Source of the DNA: Urechis unicinctus
Taxonomy: Eukaryota; Annelida; Polychaeta; Xenopneusta; Urechidae
DNA length: 64,000 nt
NCBI GenBank assembly: GCA_034190875.2
Contig: CM067345.1
Location: forward strand, 23,097,438 to 23,161,437
Reading direction: 5' to 3'
Shown here: one piece after another, positions 47,961 to 60,829 of the stretch
Position numbering within the stretch: position 1 is the first letter of the stretch
Layout: each line of letters begins with the position of its first letter
Translations under genes and position numbers: made by a program
Notes under the pieces: generated by a model
What the model was told of the DNA's origin: nothing
Seen by the model: only the letters and a program-made list of their open reading frames with translations
Database searches by the model: none

Positions 47961-50900
47961 TGTTACACTATGGCAGCACCCTCCGAATTTGCTGTTGATG
48001 TTTGATCGGCGACACAGCAGGGGTTCACTTTGTGTTAATCATGATATTTTTCGCTGTCGTAGATGAATAGGGGTATTATAAACATGTACATATCTTACAA
48101 GTAGACCTATTTATCATTTCATTTTTTTCTGCTCATCAATCATGACGGCTTTATTCATTATTTCTAGGTGATGTGACGAAAATAAAGGACAAAAAAAATT
48201 TCCATTTGTATAACCATTCTTTTTGTGGTTTTCTTTGAATTGGTTTTAAACTCTTGTTGTGTTTATAGCCCGCTCACCAGTAATTTCAGGGTGGTTCCTC
48301 TATTGTGACTATCTCCATGGGTAGATCCCAATTAAAACCCAAGACTGAGTGACACTTGAGGGCTTATCAGGCAACATTGACAAGTTAACGCCGTGAAAGA
48401 AACAGAGTTGTCATGCATCACCACACTCTCCAACTGAACAGTGCCTGATTATTATAGTTGTTCCATGAAGAAAATATTTTTGCTTACCGTCTATTCTTGA
48501 TGAGGAGTGACAATGAGCAACAACAATAAGCCCAATGTGAAACTAATGAATGTTTTGATGTTTACAAGTGAATTTAACCAGTCATTTGAGTGTCATTTGG
48601 CTGTAGTTTGGACAGGAAGATAGGGGTGTTGAAAACCCATTATAAAGAATTTTTAGGCAATATGTGTACATTTCGTTTAATAATAGCCCAGTCACAGCAA
48701 GATAGTGAGAGTACATTAAACAATGTCAAATTGGTTTTGCAGATTGTATAAACTGTGCAGAATTGGAATATGGGTGCCATTTTTGAAAAAAAATTCTACA
48801 GCACATTCCAGATTTATTTTGTCCATATCTCCAAATTTAGTGTTTGGATTTTTACTCGAACATTTCCTTTAATTGTCCAGAAAGGCCAACTTAAGCTAAA
48901 AAAAATTTGGGCATAGAAGAATTCTGAAAGACCAATGAAGTGGTGGCAGTTATTTTCAAGAACTAAGTTACCCCTTTCCATCAATTTTACCCAATAAAAA
49001 ATGTTGAAACATCGAGAAAAGAAACTTGTAAAGCCATCTAGGATTACATTGTACTAGATTTACAAAACATATTGGTATTCTAATGAGAATTCGAATTCAA
49101 TCACCAAACTGATAATCAAATGTAGATGTTGAAAAGTCATCTTTGCCCAACCGGATGGGCGGCAATTTAACTAAGCCATTAACAAAATGGAAAACTTTAA
49201 ACATCATGATTTCGTCTTTTCATAACGTTTGGTTCGCCAGCAATTCAATAGGTGTTTAAATGAGCTAATAGCTATGTTGAGAGGCCCAAATCCGTCCAGC
49301 TGTGCAGTGATTATACAAATGAATGAAACAAGCCCATCGCCAGGTGACGCAACCATGAAATCAACAAAATCAGATGGGGCTGTTGATCCAATGTCTCGGG
49401 TTTTGGCGTCTGGCTACTTGTGTTAATGATATGGAGTATTCTGAGTGGTCGTGGCAACCACTCCCTCGAATTAATCATAACATTTCATGCGACACTTTGA
49501 CAAGGCACCATGGTGCTCACAAGTGGCGAGTCAGCTATAAGCTCTTTGATTACCTTCTAAGAACCTCATGAGATTGCACCTGACAGAAACGTTTCATGTG
49601 AAGCCAATTGTGCTCTCGATTGACCATTGTATATCATAGTAAACCATGTCAGTTCTAGTAGAGCTTCGAGGTCAAGTTGTTGAGTTGGATGTGTTTATTG
49701 ACAATCATATGACTGTATAATTAGGTGCATTTAATAAGATGATTAAACTTTCCCAGGTTGTCCCTCTTTGTAACCTTCCGCCAGCCACCCTGTTCCTTTG
49801 CCACGTAAATGTTATGCCAGTTCACCATTTTCCCATCCCAGCGACCTTTGCGAACGAGGGATCAACTCATACAGTTGTATTTGACATAATTACAGCGCCT
49901 TCGCCATTTTTATCTAAAGATCACCCAAAGGAGATGACCGCCCTAAACTATATATAAATCATGAAGCACATGCAGTTTATGAAACCCCCGGGCGCTCCAT
50001 GGCCCCATGTCAGTCTTCCCAGTGATTTCCATTACATAACCCAAGGAGTTATATAACCTAAGAAGGAGTCGCAACGCCCTTTGAAGTCGCCACCGAGGCG
50101 CTCGCGTGCGTGCCTCGGCAGCGAGTGTTTTCGCAAGCTCGCGCTTGGCGGCGCTAGATGTACTTGGTATTGCGACATCAAGCGAGCCAGCGAGGAAACC
50201 GGAGACCTTGACCCGAAGTCAAGTTCGCGGGGACATAGGCGAAATGGCATGGATGCATTTGCAAGTGTCAATAGACAAGTTAACAACAGCAGGCGGTGTA
50301 CTCGATTACACAATGTCATTAACTATGTCCTGTACGTGCCTTGCCATCACATAGTCCGAGTCTGAGGTAAAATATCAGTACTTGCGCGAGAATTGGCTGA
50401 CACAACTTCCAAAGACGCGGCACAACGAAACGCGTTGCCATGCCAGGAGTTTCGGTGACGCGCGACGCAAATCTGACGCGCGACTTCAGTTCATTTTGAT
50501 TTACTCGGAGCACATCTGGTCCGCTAGACAGTGGATATAAGGACGAATCGTTTTAATTTGTGGAGAAATTTTCACTGAAGCATCTGCCAAGCCAGCCTGT
50601 TTGTGATAGAATGGCTCGCAGTTACCAACACATAATATTTATCCATTAATCATTCAACCAAATTAAATTCATGATACACATGAGTATACAAGAGCACTAG
50701 ACACAAAGTACAAATTTGCTGGGACAAGACTCATATTCCAAGTTATAGTTAGTTATATATAAGTATTCTGACATTGCATTAGTAGGCCACCGGTAAGTAA
50801 TAACACCAAATTATCGCCCACTGTCAGCCATATTGGACTGTCAAATATACGTCGCATTTGGATGCGATATGGAGGTAAACTATAAGGATATTTACAATTA

Positions 50901-51290
50901 TTGATAATGGATTCTGTTTGGTTATTGGTTAAGGCAATTGTGCCGCTATCTTGTAAATCAATACAACATAGTTTTTTTGATTAATTTGAAAAATTCTGGA
51001 AGCTTGAGATTCGACGAATTGTTAGAATTCAATGTATTATCGCTCACGTATTCAGCTCAATAAAATAAAAAGTACACATTTAACAGCTTAATAATCGTGA
51101 CCATTCGATTTGTCTTTGTTCAGTCAAGGAATACCAAGAATATTTTTACGGGAATATTTCACAAATATCAAGAGATAGAAAAATATATGTCGAAAATATG
51201 GCATCTCGATGCGGAATAAACACTTGCAAACTTTAATCGAATAAAACATATTGATAAGCCGAAAAAGGAAACGTGTTTATTGAAATATAA
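47961..51290. other. Intergenic DNA; CpG-rich block near 50.06-50.26 kb
   Basis: No gene recognised. The 200 bp at about 50060-50260 are conspicuously CpG- and GC-rich compared with their AT-rich surroundings and are open on both strands. They could be a small CpG-rich repeat or an isolated element; neither strand shows a recognisable product. Confidence 0.5.
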
Positions 51291-51297
51291 TTAATTA

Positions 51298-51563
51298 CCT
51301 CGTCGGGCAAATCCATCAGGTTTGGTGATACTGGTGAAAGTTTTCGAAAAAGAAAATGAAGTTTCTCGCACAGCAGCTAACGCCTCAACTTGCCGAACTG
51401 AAATGTGAGCGAGACACAGATCTCGTGGCGATCTCGCCGAGGCAGGCACTGCGCGCGAGATCTCTCTGATCTCGGCGTCGTGTCTACTCCTGCTATTGGT
51501 TATAACTCCTTGCATAACCGAACGTAGAGAATTAAAACAGGTAATGTCCATCGGACCAGCCAT
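51298..51563 (-). other. Possible first exon or CpG-rich regulatory block, unidentified
   Basis: A minus-strand frame begins with ATG at 51563 (MAGPMDITCFNSLRSVMQGV) and remains open to a potential splice donor, CGACGAG|GTAATT, at 51298/51297. The region is GC-richer and contains GAGATCTCGCGCGCAGT on the minus strand, resembling TCTCGCGAGA-type promoter motifs, plus an ATTGG box at 51495. No partner exon was recognised, so it may be regulatory or chance. Confidence 0.25.
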
Positions 51564-51869
51564 CTATTCCAAAACACGATCAGCATGCTCATCCAAACGC
51601 TAAAACCACCTAAGATAACCATCTGCACACTCGATTCTTAATTACAATTTTCTTCCAGTCACAATGCCACGGCATTGTGGCACCATCGTCGTTTCCTGGT
51701 ATTTCATTAAGGTTACGCTCTTTTGTAGAGTTCCCTTGTGTGTCATCAGAGGGGAGAAAAAAGCTTACGGGATATCTTAACGACGTTCGAGAAGATCCAA
51801 GTTTGTAGTTGTCAGACATAGCTATGTTACATACTGTCGGCGGGTTGATTCATTCTGCGCTGCAAGCAA

Positions 51870-52110
51870 AATGCTCAGTGTCAGAGGGCTGACATATTTG
51901 AGAACGTCAATGATCCGCATAAGCTATTCAATATTGTGGAAAGACTGATAATTGCAAAGGGTGAGACCAAGCTACTGGCCAGCCTATACCCCCAAAATTT
52001 GGCAGATAAACTGGTACTGTATTTTACCCAGAAATTCGTACCATCCAAATCACCGGAAGTGGCCCCTAGGAATGGTTGTGACTCTGAGCTAAGTGCATTT
52101 AAACAAACAA
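51870..52110 (+). pseudogene. Non-LTR retrotransposon fragment (endonuclease-RT linker)
   Basis: The plus-strand frame contains ENVNDPHKLFNIVERLI and then LADKLVLYFTQKF. This matches the pattern of the region between endonuclease and reverse transcriptase in CR1/L2/Jockey elements (N-D-x-x-x-LF, then LAD-x-F-x-x-F-x-x-K). It ends at a stop after SELSAFKQTT. The RT domain does not follow, so this is an isolated piece. Confidence 0.7.
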
Positions 52111-53096
52111 CGTAAGGTGAAATACATATATATATATCACCAAGACAACTCCAAATTAACAGAGAGGGTTGTAGCAAATTGATATCAGGACTATAAATTA
52201 GTCATCGACTTGACGACATTTGACTGTTGTCCTGGTGATGGCCCATTGATGGGGAGGATGTTAATATATATTAATATATATATATTATGTCCTTACACAT
52301 GGCGATCAATGGGAAAGTTTCATTCCCTTGGACACAGCGAAACTGAATGGACTGAAATTGAGACATTATTCGTTTGTCACTTTCAATGAAAGCTGAGAAT
52401 CTGGACCATTCCTTTCAGAGATAGTTGAAATGCTCTCAGTTAACCAGCTTGGGGATCCCGTGTTGTCGAATGGTGTATCACTTGAATGAACACCATTTAT
52501 ATATATTTACTCCAACTGCTGAATCACGGAACAGATGACAAATGGACGAGGAAATGAAAAATCTACTTCATGAGAAATCTTGTTCAAATTACCCTTCCAT
52601 ATGCAATACTGGAGAAAGGGGATTGTTGGAAACCAGCTGCTACCAAAAGGTCAAGGTTGAAAAGATCGGACATGACAGCCCTCGGCGTGGACGTTGAAAG
52701 GATCCAACATACCGCAGTAGCGTAGACGTGATCACAGCGATGTATTTAGGTCGGTGAAGCTACTTCAAAAAAATACTAAAACCAGCGCAGGCTTACAACA
52801 CTTAAATATTCTTTAAGAGAGAATTTCTCTCACACAACATGCACACACACCGGCACACACACACACAGACCTTATTTGTAATGTTATTTGGCAAAAGATA
52901 AACATACGATTTTTATTTACGTGCTTAGTTTGTTCGATGCGATGCAAATTGATGCTGAGGATGTCTCTTACTGACTGTATGGTTGGAAGTCGGTACACTG
53001 TTTCCATATTATATAGTTATTTGCAAAGAAAAGTTCGTGGTCTTTCACCCGAACTACTACCTGGATTACTATACACATAAAAATCGCGCGGTTCAC
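52111..53096. other. Intergenic DNA with small TA and CA repeats
   Basis: No gene recognised. A TTAATATA tract is at about 52260-52286 and a (CA)n run at about 52841-52868. Confidence 0.55.
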
Positions 53097-53260
53097 GTGA
53101 CTCACAGGACTCACTTGACTCTTTGAGCTCAACTGGCTCATAATACTCACCTGACTCATTGAGTTCAGCAGACTCATATGACTCACTTGACGCATTGAGC
53201 TCAACTGACTCATTGAGCTCATTTGGCTTACCAGATTCACCTGACCAGGCGGGCTCATCT
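53097..53260. repeat. Degenerate short-unit minisatellite (GACTCA-type)
   Basis: About 160 bp of variants of GACTCA, TTGACTCA and TTGAGCTCAACTGACTCA, with unit lengths near 9 and multiples. The minus-strand Met-Ser-Gln-Leu-Ser frame across it is a repeat translation. Confidence 0.8.
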
Positions 53261-54844
53261 GACCTGTCTAACGCCCATTTATATCGCCTTCTGAATCTGA
53301 CTGGGATTGGGGCAGAGAAGGTGCTCCGTACCGCACGTCAATGAAAGCCAATTTTGTCCGTATTGTCATATGAGTACGTCGCTAGAGCGCTGTTTATTCC
53401 CTGAAGATGCAACTCTGTCCCCTGGTTTACTTCCATGTTCGATGCATATAGCCCATGATGTCTCGAGGGTGATGATAATACGTGTGTACCTAGTTCTATA
53501 TCTCCTGGTTTCATCTTGCCTTTTTCAAGTGTCCTCTTACTCACCTCAGATACGCACGTGTCTGTAACCCCACTTTACGAGTGCCGGACAAAGTCACTTG
53601 TATTACTTATATACTTACTCAAGTCCCTATTCAAAGTTCAGTCCTCGCCATGCGCAGACGGTGCTGTATTGGAAACAATTTCGAAAGGTAAGACATTTTC
53701 AAGAGCCTCATCCTTCTCACAGAAATATATTTCGACGGCATCAGAAGTCACAAGCCGAGTCTCTATTTTTAAGCATGAAAGACGACATTTTGTTGATCTC
53801 ATAATGCATTTATGAATCATTTTTGAATGAAGGCTCAGGTTTTCCAACAATGTAAATAAACAGATTTGTTCAGCAGAACTAGTATTCAAATGAGCGCCGT
53901 ATGTCCTGTTAATTAGACGTCGATGTTAAAGGATCAGTTCTTACACAAGGTAATTCATTGTCGAATGTCGAATCCGTCGACCAAATAAGGCTGCAAAACC
54001 TGACCAAGCCACAGATACCCATGATTACTCACGGGGACCTCCATTTTGTTATTTATAGAAAATAAAGAGCTGTAATTTTACATTATCAATGTGTCCAAGA
54101 CCCAACGATTCGAGGGGGTGAGGGTAGGGGTGGAAGGCATTCAGTGTACGTTATGACAGCATCAATATGGGGACATTATGACAGCATACAGTGCTAATCT
54201 GAACCCGATCTCCCCAGCTTCCACCGTGCAGAACCCACCATAGCAGAGGTAATCACCGTGACGTCACCAGCGTAGCGTCTATCATTGGGATCAATGACTC
54301 TCAGGGGATCCCGTGCAGACAGTGAGATTAGCGCTGCTAGTAGCACAACACGGATGGAACACGCTACCCTGCTCTCTTGTTAGTGTTGTCGGTCATTACA
54401 GGAGCTCCCCGTGGGGTCCCTAATCCGACATTCCCGCAATGCGAGGCAGAGATTGAAGCTGCAGAAAGTGATATGTAATTGTCTTACTGACACACTGGGT
54501 GACTAGACGCAGAACGGTTGTAATGAGATATATCTCAAAATAGATTCCAACGGTTCCATCGTAAAGTTCCCTGTTATATTCATTTTCAAAGGAATGATAT
54601 ATTGTATTTATCAGAACTGTGAAACTTTGCTCATCACGATTGGAACTGTACGATGTTTTATCACTTTCACCGAGATTTTCTTAACTTTCTGTTGTACACT
54701 TTAACGCCGATTTCAGTTCGTAAGCTTCGAGACTCATTCTTTCGCTTCAAATGTGGGTAAACAAAGTCGAAGCAATCGCGCACTGGTCCCTGGACGCATG
54801 CCATCATACAAGGTCATTCTTTTACAAACTAGCCCCTGTCATTC
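53261..54844. other. Intergenic DNA, no gene recognised
   Basis: Open frames of up to 99 codons overlap one another on both strands between 53307 and 53889, with no family features. Confidence 0.5.
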
Positions 54845-55018
54845 ATGAGAGTAACAACTCCGACAGACCACCCGTCCATTAGCACAGTGTGGGTGCCGCC
54901 ACGTGTTCTCCCGGCTACCCAAGACATGCCTCTTCCCGATTCTACTTACCCATCGCCTTGTCACGTCTCATTGAAACCTTTTCGTTACTTCTCCATTCCC
55001 TCCTTCCCAATTCGTGCC

Positions 55019-55326
55019 ATCGAAGCCCATCATGCCATCACAGCCCATCATGCCATCACAGCCCACCATGCCATCACAGCCCATCATGCAATCATGCCAT
55101 CACAGCCCACCATGCCAACATGCCATCGCAGCCCATCATGCCATCACAGCCCATCATGCCATCGCAGCCCATCATGCCATCACAGCCCACCATGCCATCA
55201 CAGCCTATCATGCCATCAAAGCCCATCATGCAATCATGCCATCACAGCCCATCATGCCATCACAGCCTATCATGCCATCGCAGCCCATCATGCCATCGCA
55301 GCCCATCATGCCATCGCAGCCCATTG
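55019..55326. repeat. 18-bp minisatellite (CCCATCATGCCATCACAG)
   Basis: About seventeen units of 18 bp, with some units shortened. All three plus-strand frames remain open across it (up to 208 codons) because the unit lacks stops and is a multiple of 3. This gives His/Pro/Ser polymers that are very likely not genuine proteins. Confidence 0.95.
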
Positions 55327-55514
55327 CTCCTATAATTCTGAAACTATGGTCGGCGCCATCCCGTACTTACCCCGGCTAACCCCACCCCACCAACTCATGT
55401 CTCATAAAATACAGCACATCACCCAACTTCCTCACCCACCCAACCCCACCGCCAGGCGTCGCCGGTATTGATGATTTGACAAGACCACTGTCTGCTACTG
55501 AACCCTATACAAAC

Positions 55515-55515
<1 letters not shown>

Positions 55516-55548
<33 letters not shown>
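55516..55548. repeat. (CAG)11 trinucleotide repeat
   Basis: Eleven uninterrupted CAG units. One plus-strand frame reads poly-Gln and stays open for about 60 more codons to a stop near 55724, but no start or splice context supports a gene. Confidence 0.97.
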
Positions 55549-55550
<2 letters not shown>

Positions 55551-57284
55551 CCAAGTGACCCCAATAGCCCGAGTGAGCGCTGCCCACCCGGCTTGCCTCC
55601 GCAAAAGCCTTCGTTTTAGCAATTTGGCCACACACCCTTCCCTCTTCAGGCGCCCTCCAACAACGAGCACCTCGCCGTGCTGCCTCAATCCCGAAGCCCT
55701 CATGCCCGCGACTGCATGCTTGTAGGCACCGGTGCTTAGCTAAGGTACATATATACTAACTGTTAGTCGGTTTTTCTATAGGGAATCGTGGACAACCCAA
55801 ATGGAAATCAGTCCTTCGTTCCTGGTGATAAATCTTAAGGGAATCTTGACTACCATTGCGCTGTATGCGTGGGAATACCCGGTATATGGATGTGTTCACG
55901 TGAGGAGCAGACATCGAATAAGATCAGCTTGACTTTAAGGCGCGAAGCTATAAGGATTGGTTTCGTAGTCACATGTGTGCGAGCGTAACCCTGCGAGACT
56001 GGCCTATACAATGTTCCTTTGGATGGCTAGTTCGTCCCCAGCTTAATCTTCCAACATCCAGCATCGGACGTCCAACCTTACTATGGTTTCAACCGATGTT
56101 TTATTAGATGAAGCTTCTAAAATCCAATGGAGTTCCCGCTGACTGTAAGACAGCAGCTGGTATGGAGGGGGTGCGTTACGCATGTGCGTGTATTGATCGG
56201 GAGCACGTGGTCCGTTTGTATATGTGTGTGAGCGAGCCGGCGAGAGCAGGCGGACGGCAAGACTCTCAATGACCCCGTATTGTTCATGTCCTGGATGTCC
56301 ACCGAGTAAATGACAGGCAAACGCTGCGCGTCACCTGTTGGATATGATAACAAACGCTGGATGTGTTCGGATATAATACTGACACGAAATCGCGATTTGC
56401 TGCTGGATTCATCGAGCGGAAAAGATATCAAGTCTAGGGATAGCGCACTATGTTGGCTGTAAGTATTGCATCTTATTCTCATGTGGGTTGTACTTTATTA
56501 GTCTTTGATATTTGAGCGCTTTGTTGTAATTATTGTTAGCAGCGAGGGTCATATCATACATACTCACAATTTATGTGCTATGGAGCTATTCCGGTGATAT
56601 GGTATACATGTTGTATACATCCTTAACACCGGTATGTACATTATTGAAACTTGGCTCGAGGCAGGTGAAAGTTATCAGCGACTGTCGAGAAGGATGGCAG
56701 TGGTTTGCTTTGGCTGCAATGCCAGTCTGTTGCTGTCGCTGTTGCGTGTTGCGTGACAAGAGATGCTCTAGGCTGTGATCTGTGTTGATTGATCGGGACT
56801 CCAATACCTTCTGTTTATTACTCAAAGAGCATCCGCAGTTAAATATTGCGTTTCGTTTGCCGACCAAGTGAGACATCACTGCTTACCAGACATTCGCTAA
56901 AACTGTCACACATCCTGCATCGATGTTTTAATGGTTGGCGATGATTTAGCCGGTTCATCGAAGTTGTTTTTGAGTTGCGGTTTTCCTGTTCGTTGTCGTT
57001 GACCCGCTAAAGTCTCGAGACCGTCTCAGACGGGAGCGAGCTCTTGGCGAGGTTTAATTATGAAGCCATTTGGGCAGGTGTGTTTGTCGATTGGATTCGT
57101 TAACAACCGTGTAGGGCAATCATCGCGTTCCCCACCAGTGCCCTTTATTAATTAATTAGCGCTCAGGAAATGCCAGGGGCGCACCGCATGCTATGCTGAG
57201 TTACGGCGAATGTGAAGTAACCAGTAACGAGTAGCTAGTAACAGCAAGCTTCATGACGGACAATTAACCCCACTGGGACTGAAC
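55549..57284. other. Intergenic DNA, no gene recognised
   Basis: Moderately higher GC than the first 30 kb. A 121-codon minus-strand frame (56117-56482) and a Cys-rich stretch near 56700-56760 have no recognisable family features. Confidence 0.45.
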
Positions 57285-57600
57285 CACTCCGAACCTTCCA
57301 CCCCTTCGACCCAGCCCAAACCCTCCAACTCTTCGAACCACTCCACACCAAACCCTTCACACTTTTCGTCCCTCACTGAATCCTTCATCCACTTTGGCCC
57401 ATCCAAACCCTCCAATCGCTTCGTCCCATATCGATCACCCCCCTCCCCCTCTACCTACCCTTAACCCTCTACCCCTTCGACCCAACCCGAACCCTCGACC
57501 CCCTTCGAACCACCCTACACCATCGACCCCCTTCGAACCGCACCACAACCCCCCACACACCACTCACCCAAACCCCATACCCTCTATCGCTTAAAACTTC
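57285..57600. repeat. C-rich low-complexity tract
   Basis: Degenerate repetition of CCCTTCGACCCAACCC-type and ACCCTC-type words, strongly C-rich and G-poor on the plus strand. No fixed unit length is obvious. Confidence 0.75.
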
Positions 57601-58530
57601 CCCACGCAACTTTAAGAACCCTCATCCTCTTTTATCTCTCCACACATCACCAACCCCACAAACCCATTCTCATCACCTTTTGTACTATCCTCCCATGTAT
57701 AATCCCCGACCCGTGTTTAATTGCAGATGAGTCATTAACTGGGCGAGAAGCCAAGTTACGGTTTTTTTACTGTCGCATTCCTATATTTGTTTGTAGTTTT
57801 TTTATTAAACGACAACATTTGGAGTGTCCAGCGTATTGGATTAAATCATTCCTATGACGATAATGGAAAACCCCCGAATAGTTCGCTAAGTTCCCATTGG
57901 TGGGGTTCACGATTATTCATCAGCTTCAACAAGCTATGGTATGGCAAGATGAACATATTTCTACAAACGAACGCATACATAAGATTCCACGTGGGCAATC
58001 TCTACATGTACCAGCCATCTATTTAACGAATCTCCTTTAACCACGTTACATTTCCACCAACCATCGCCTCCCGTTTTGCCTTCATTTTTATCCACCCCTT
58101 GATTCTGTTTTCTCTCTGAACGCCCTCTATCCCCCGTACCCTCCTTCTAGGTCGACCCCCGACTTCCCACACCCCACCCTCCACCCAGGCCACTAAGGCA
58201 TCCCCAGCTTTCCATATAGACCCATCTTCGTATAAGGCTATTGTGGACGTAGCAAAGCAGATCTTCTCAATTTCTCAATATGTCCAAAGAGACTAGGCAG
58301 CATGTTTCTTCGATTTTCGGAGCACTGGAATGCACCCGAGTGACAAGATGTAAGATGCGGGCGGGGTGGAATGTGACAATAGGGGAGGGATAATGAATGA
58401 CTTGGTCATAGGCAACCTCATTCCCAGTATGAACAATGCTTGGTATTATAGACAATGTGGCACTTTGCCGAAACCAACTCCGTATTAAGGTTTGGGTTTT
58501 TGCGTAGGGAGAAATAATTGGGTGCAGGCT
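57601..58530. other. Intergenic DNA, no gene recognised
   Basis: A 79-codon plus-strand frame at 57787-58026 has no family features. The 58060-58210 stretch is again pyrimidine-rich. Confidence 0.5.
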
Positions 58531-58568
58531 GGGGTGGGGGGCGGGGGGGGGGGGGGGGGGGGTGGAGG
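58531..58568. repeat. Poly-G tract
   Basis: GGGGTGGGGGGCG followed by over 20 consecutive G and then GTGGAGG. It has strong G-quadruplex potential. It lies about 90 bp before the 32-bp satellite. Confidence 0.95.
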
Positions 58569-58654
58569 CGTTCTGCCCTGGCTGTTATCGGATTGTCCGC
58601 GCGATATTTGCGATAGACAAGCGTAACGCGAGGTTGACTAATGAAAGATTGTGG

Positions 58655-59322
58655 TTACACATCAAGTCAACTCTGAGAATAAGAGTGGAATGAGCTCGGG
58701 TTAACTGAGAGGTAGGGTAAGATGAAGTCAAGTTGACTGAGAGTAATGATGCTATGCAGCTAAGTTGACTGAGAGTAATGAAGCTATGCAGCCAAGTTGA
58801 CTGAGAGTAAGGGTGCAATGAAGTCAAGTTGACTGAGAGTATGGGTGCGATAAAGTCAAGTTGACTGAGAGTTAGGGTGCGATGCAGTCAAGTTGACTAA
58901 GAGTAAGGGTGTGATGCAGTCAAGTTCGCTGACAGTTTGGGTGTGATAATGTCAAGTTGACTGAGAGTTAGGGTGTGATGCAGTCAAGTTCGCTGACAGT
59001 TTGGGTGTGATAATGTCAAGTTGACTGAGAGTAAGGGTGCGATGCAGTCAAGTTGACTTAGAGTAAGGGTGCGATGCAGTCAAGTTGACTGAGAGTAAGG
59101 GTGCGATGCAGTCAAGTTGACTTAGAGTAAGGGTGCGATGCAGTCAAGTTGACTTAGAGTAAGGGTGCGATGCAGTCAAGTTGACTGACAGTATGGGTCC
59201 GATGCAGTCAAGTTGACTGACTTAGGGTATGGTTGTGGGTGCGATGCAGTCAAGTTGACTTAGAGTAAGGGTGCGATGCAGTCAAGTTGACTTAGAGTAA
59301 GGGTGCGATGCAGTCAAGTTGA
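58655..59322. repeat. 32-bp satellite array, about 20 units
   Basis: The consensus unit GCGATGCAGTCAAGTTGACT plus TAGAGTAAGGGT is 32 bp long. Several early units vary (for example TTCGCTGACAGTTTGGG), while later ones are nearly identical, suggesting homogenisation at the 3' end. Each unit contains the odd palindrome AGTCAAGTTGACT. Confidence 0.95.
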
Positions 59323-59978
59323 ACCCCGATGCTGACCAAGTCAGTGCCAATCTTCTTGTTGACTTTGACAAAATGGACTGTAACATACCGAGAATATTAC
59401 GACAGGATCTGTTGCATTGCCTCGTGTATTCTCATTTGCTCCACCACAAGTAAGTGATAACCATTCGCCTACTTGTTTTGTCCACCAAACTAGGTCATTA
59501 ACACAGCGCCTAGCCCGCCAAACAGCTGTGACACCATGGCCTTAACAGCCGCACACCCTGCTTTGCCATGCATTGGAACTACCTCGATGAAAATAATAAC
59601 TACCTCTGGTACAATATAGCATTGTGTTAAGGTCAGCCAAAGCTGTTACGGTAACTGACTGATTTTGATAAGCCTTCTTTAGTTGACGCCTTTTGCAGTC
59701 ATTATTTGAGCTAATCCATTATTTCATATGCAGTTAACTCTTTCCCGGAGAACACCTGTATATAATGGACGCAGGTAGGCATTGATATCTACAGATGCAT
59801 GTTACAAAACCATTGCTCTATTCCCAAACACCAAACCGCCAGACCCAGTTGCGTAATTGTAACGTGTTGGATTTCTGTCGCTGTTGCGGGGATCCGCAAC
59901 CTGACAGGAGCAATGCACTGGGGTCAAGTGGGTGATGACTCTTAAGAGTCACTATGCCAGCAATCGAATAATCCTAAA
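59323..59978. other. Intergenic DNA, no gene recognised
   Basis: Short unremarkable sequence between two tandem arrays; no supportable ORF. Confidence 0.5.
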
Positions 59979-60066
59979 CACATAGCGGTACAGCACATAG
60001 CGGTACAGCACATAGCGGTACAGCACATAGCGGTACAGCACATAGCGGTACAGCACATAGCGGTAC
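59979..60066. repeat. 15-bp tandem repeat, six units
   Basis: Six nearly perfect units of CACATAGCGGTACAG. Being a multiple of 3 it yields a Cys-Ala-Val-Pro-Leu repeat on the minus strand, which is not evidence for a gene. Confidence 0.97.
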
Positions 60067-60829
60067 CATCTCGAGCGACGTAAAAACAATCCATTGTATC
60101 ATCTCAGTTTTCAAGCACCCAAAAATTTCCCACACACGCGAATATTTTCTTTTTAACGCTGACAACCAAGATGTCACTGATTCCTACCGTGAGTTGGGCT
60201 CGTATGAAAGACACTCTATCATCATTCATCTGACATTATGAACTCAACCATTCCACATCTATTTTTAACCATTACAAATTGTATTTCAAAGGTACAATTG
60301 ATGGAATTCTCTCTCTGTTGTTCACCATTGATATATACATGAGGTTGCGTTAACCATCAAGGTTAAGTGGTTAACTCTTGCGGGACCGTAAAAACAGGTA
60401 TAGTCCTGGATGGAAACATATCGCTATTCGCGAAGGAACACAATTGCTCTGTGAGCGTATGCTGAGCGCGTACAATTGTAACGCCCGCTCTATCAGAACA
60501 AATGAACGTGAGGATAATATTTCGACGACAAAAAGACGTTCCTGATCTCCCTTTCTTATGCCCCCTCTTGCATCATATAATTTTTGTAATATTCATGCAG
60601 ACCTCTTTCATTAGTTGGTCTATGATAATACCATCTGTATACACTTCTGGATGCTCTAGTATAAGTTCATGCGGCTTTTGTCAGGCATTCTTCTATGTGT
60701 AGGGACTACACTAACATAATTTGACAATTACAAATTAGAGAGCATTTTTGTAGTTTCAAATGAGGAAATTTCACGAGAAAGCGGTGCTATCCACCACATG
60801 CTCCATTTATACCTCTTCAGCTACCTCTT
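60067..60829. other. Intergenic DNA, no gene recognised
   Basis: AT-rich sequence between two tandem arrays. Short frames only, up to 67 codons, without family features. Confidence 0.5.

Noticed and set aside
50032-50319. 95-codon minus-strand frame with a signal-peptide-like start
   Set aside because: It overlaps a CpG-rich block open in several frames on both strands; the hydrophobic start is probably chance.
54845-55471. 208-codon His/Pro/Ser frame
   Set aside because: The core is an 18-bp minisatellite open in all three plus-strand frames; no start context, domain or splice sites.
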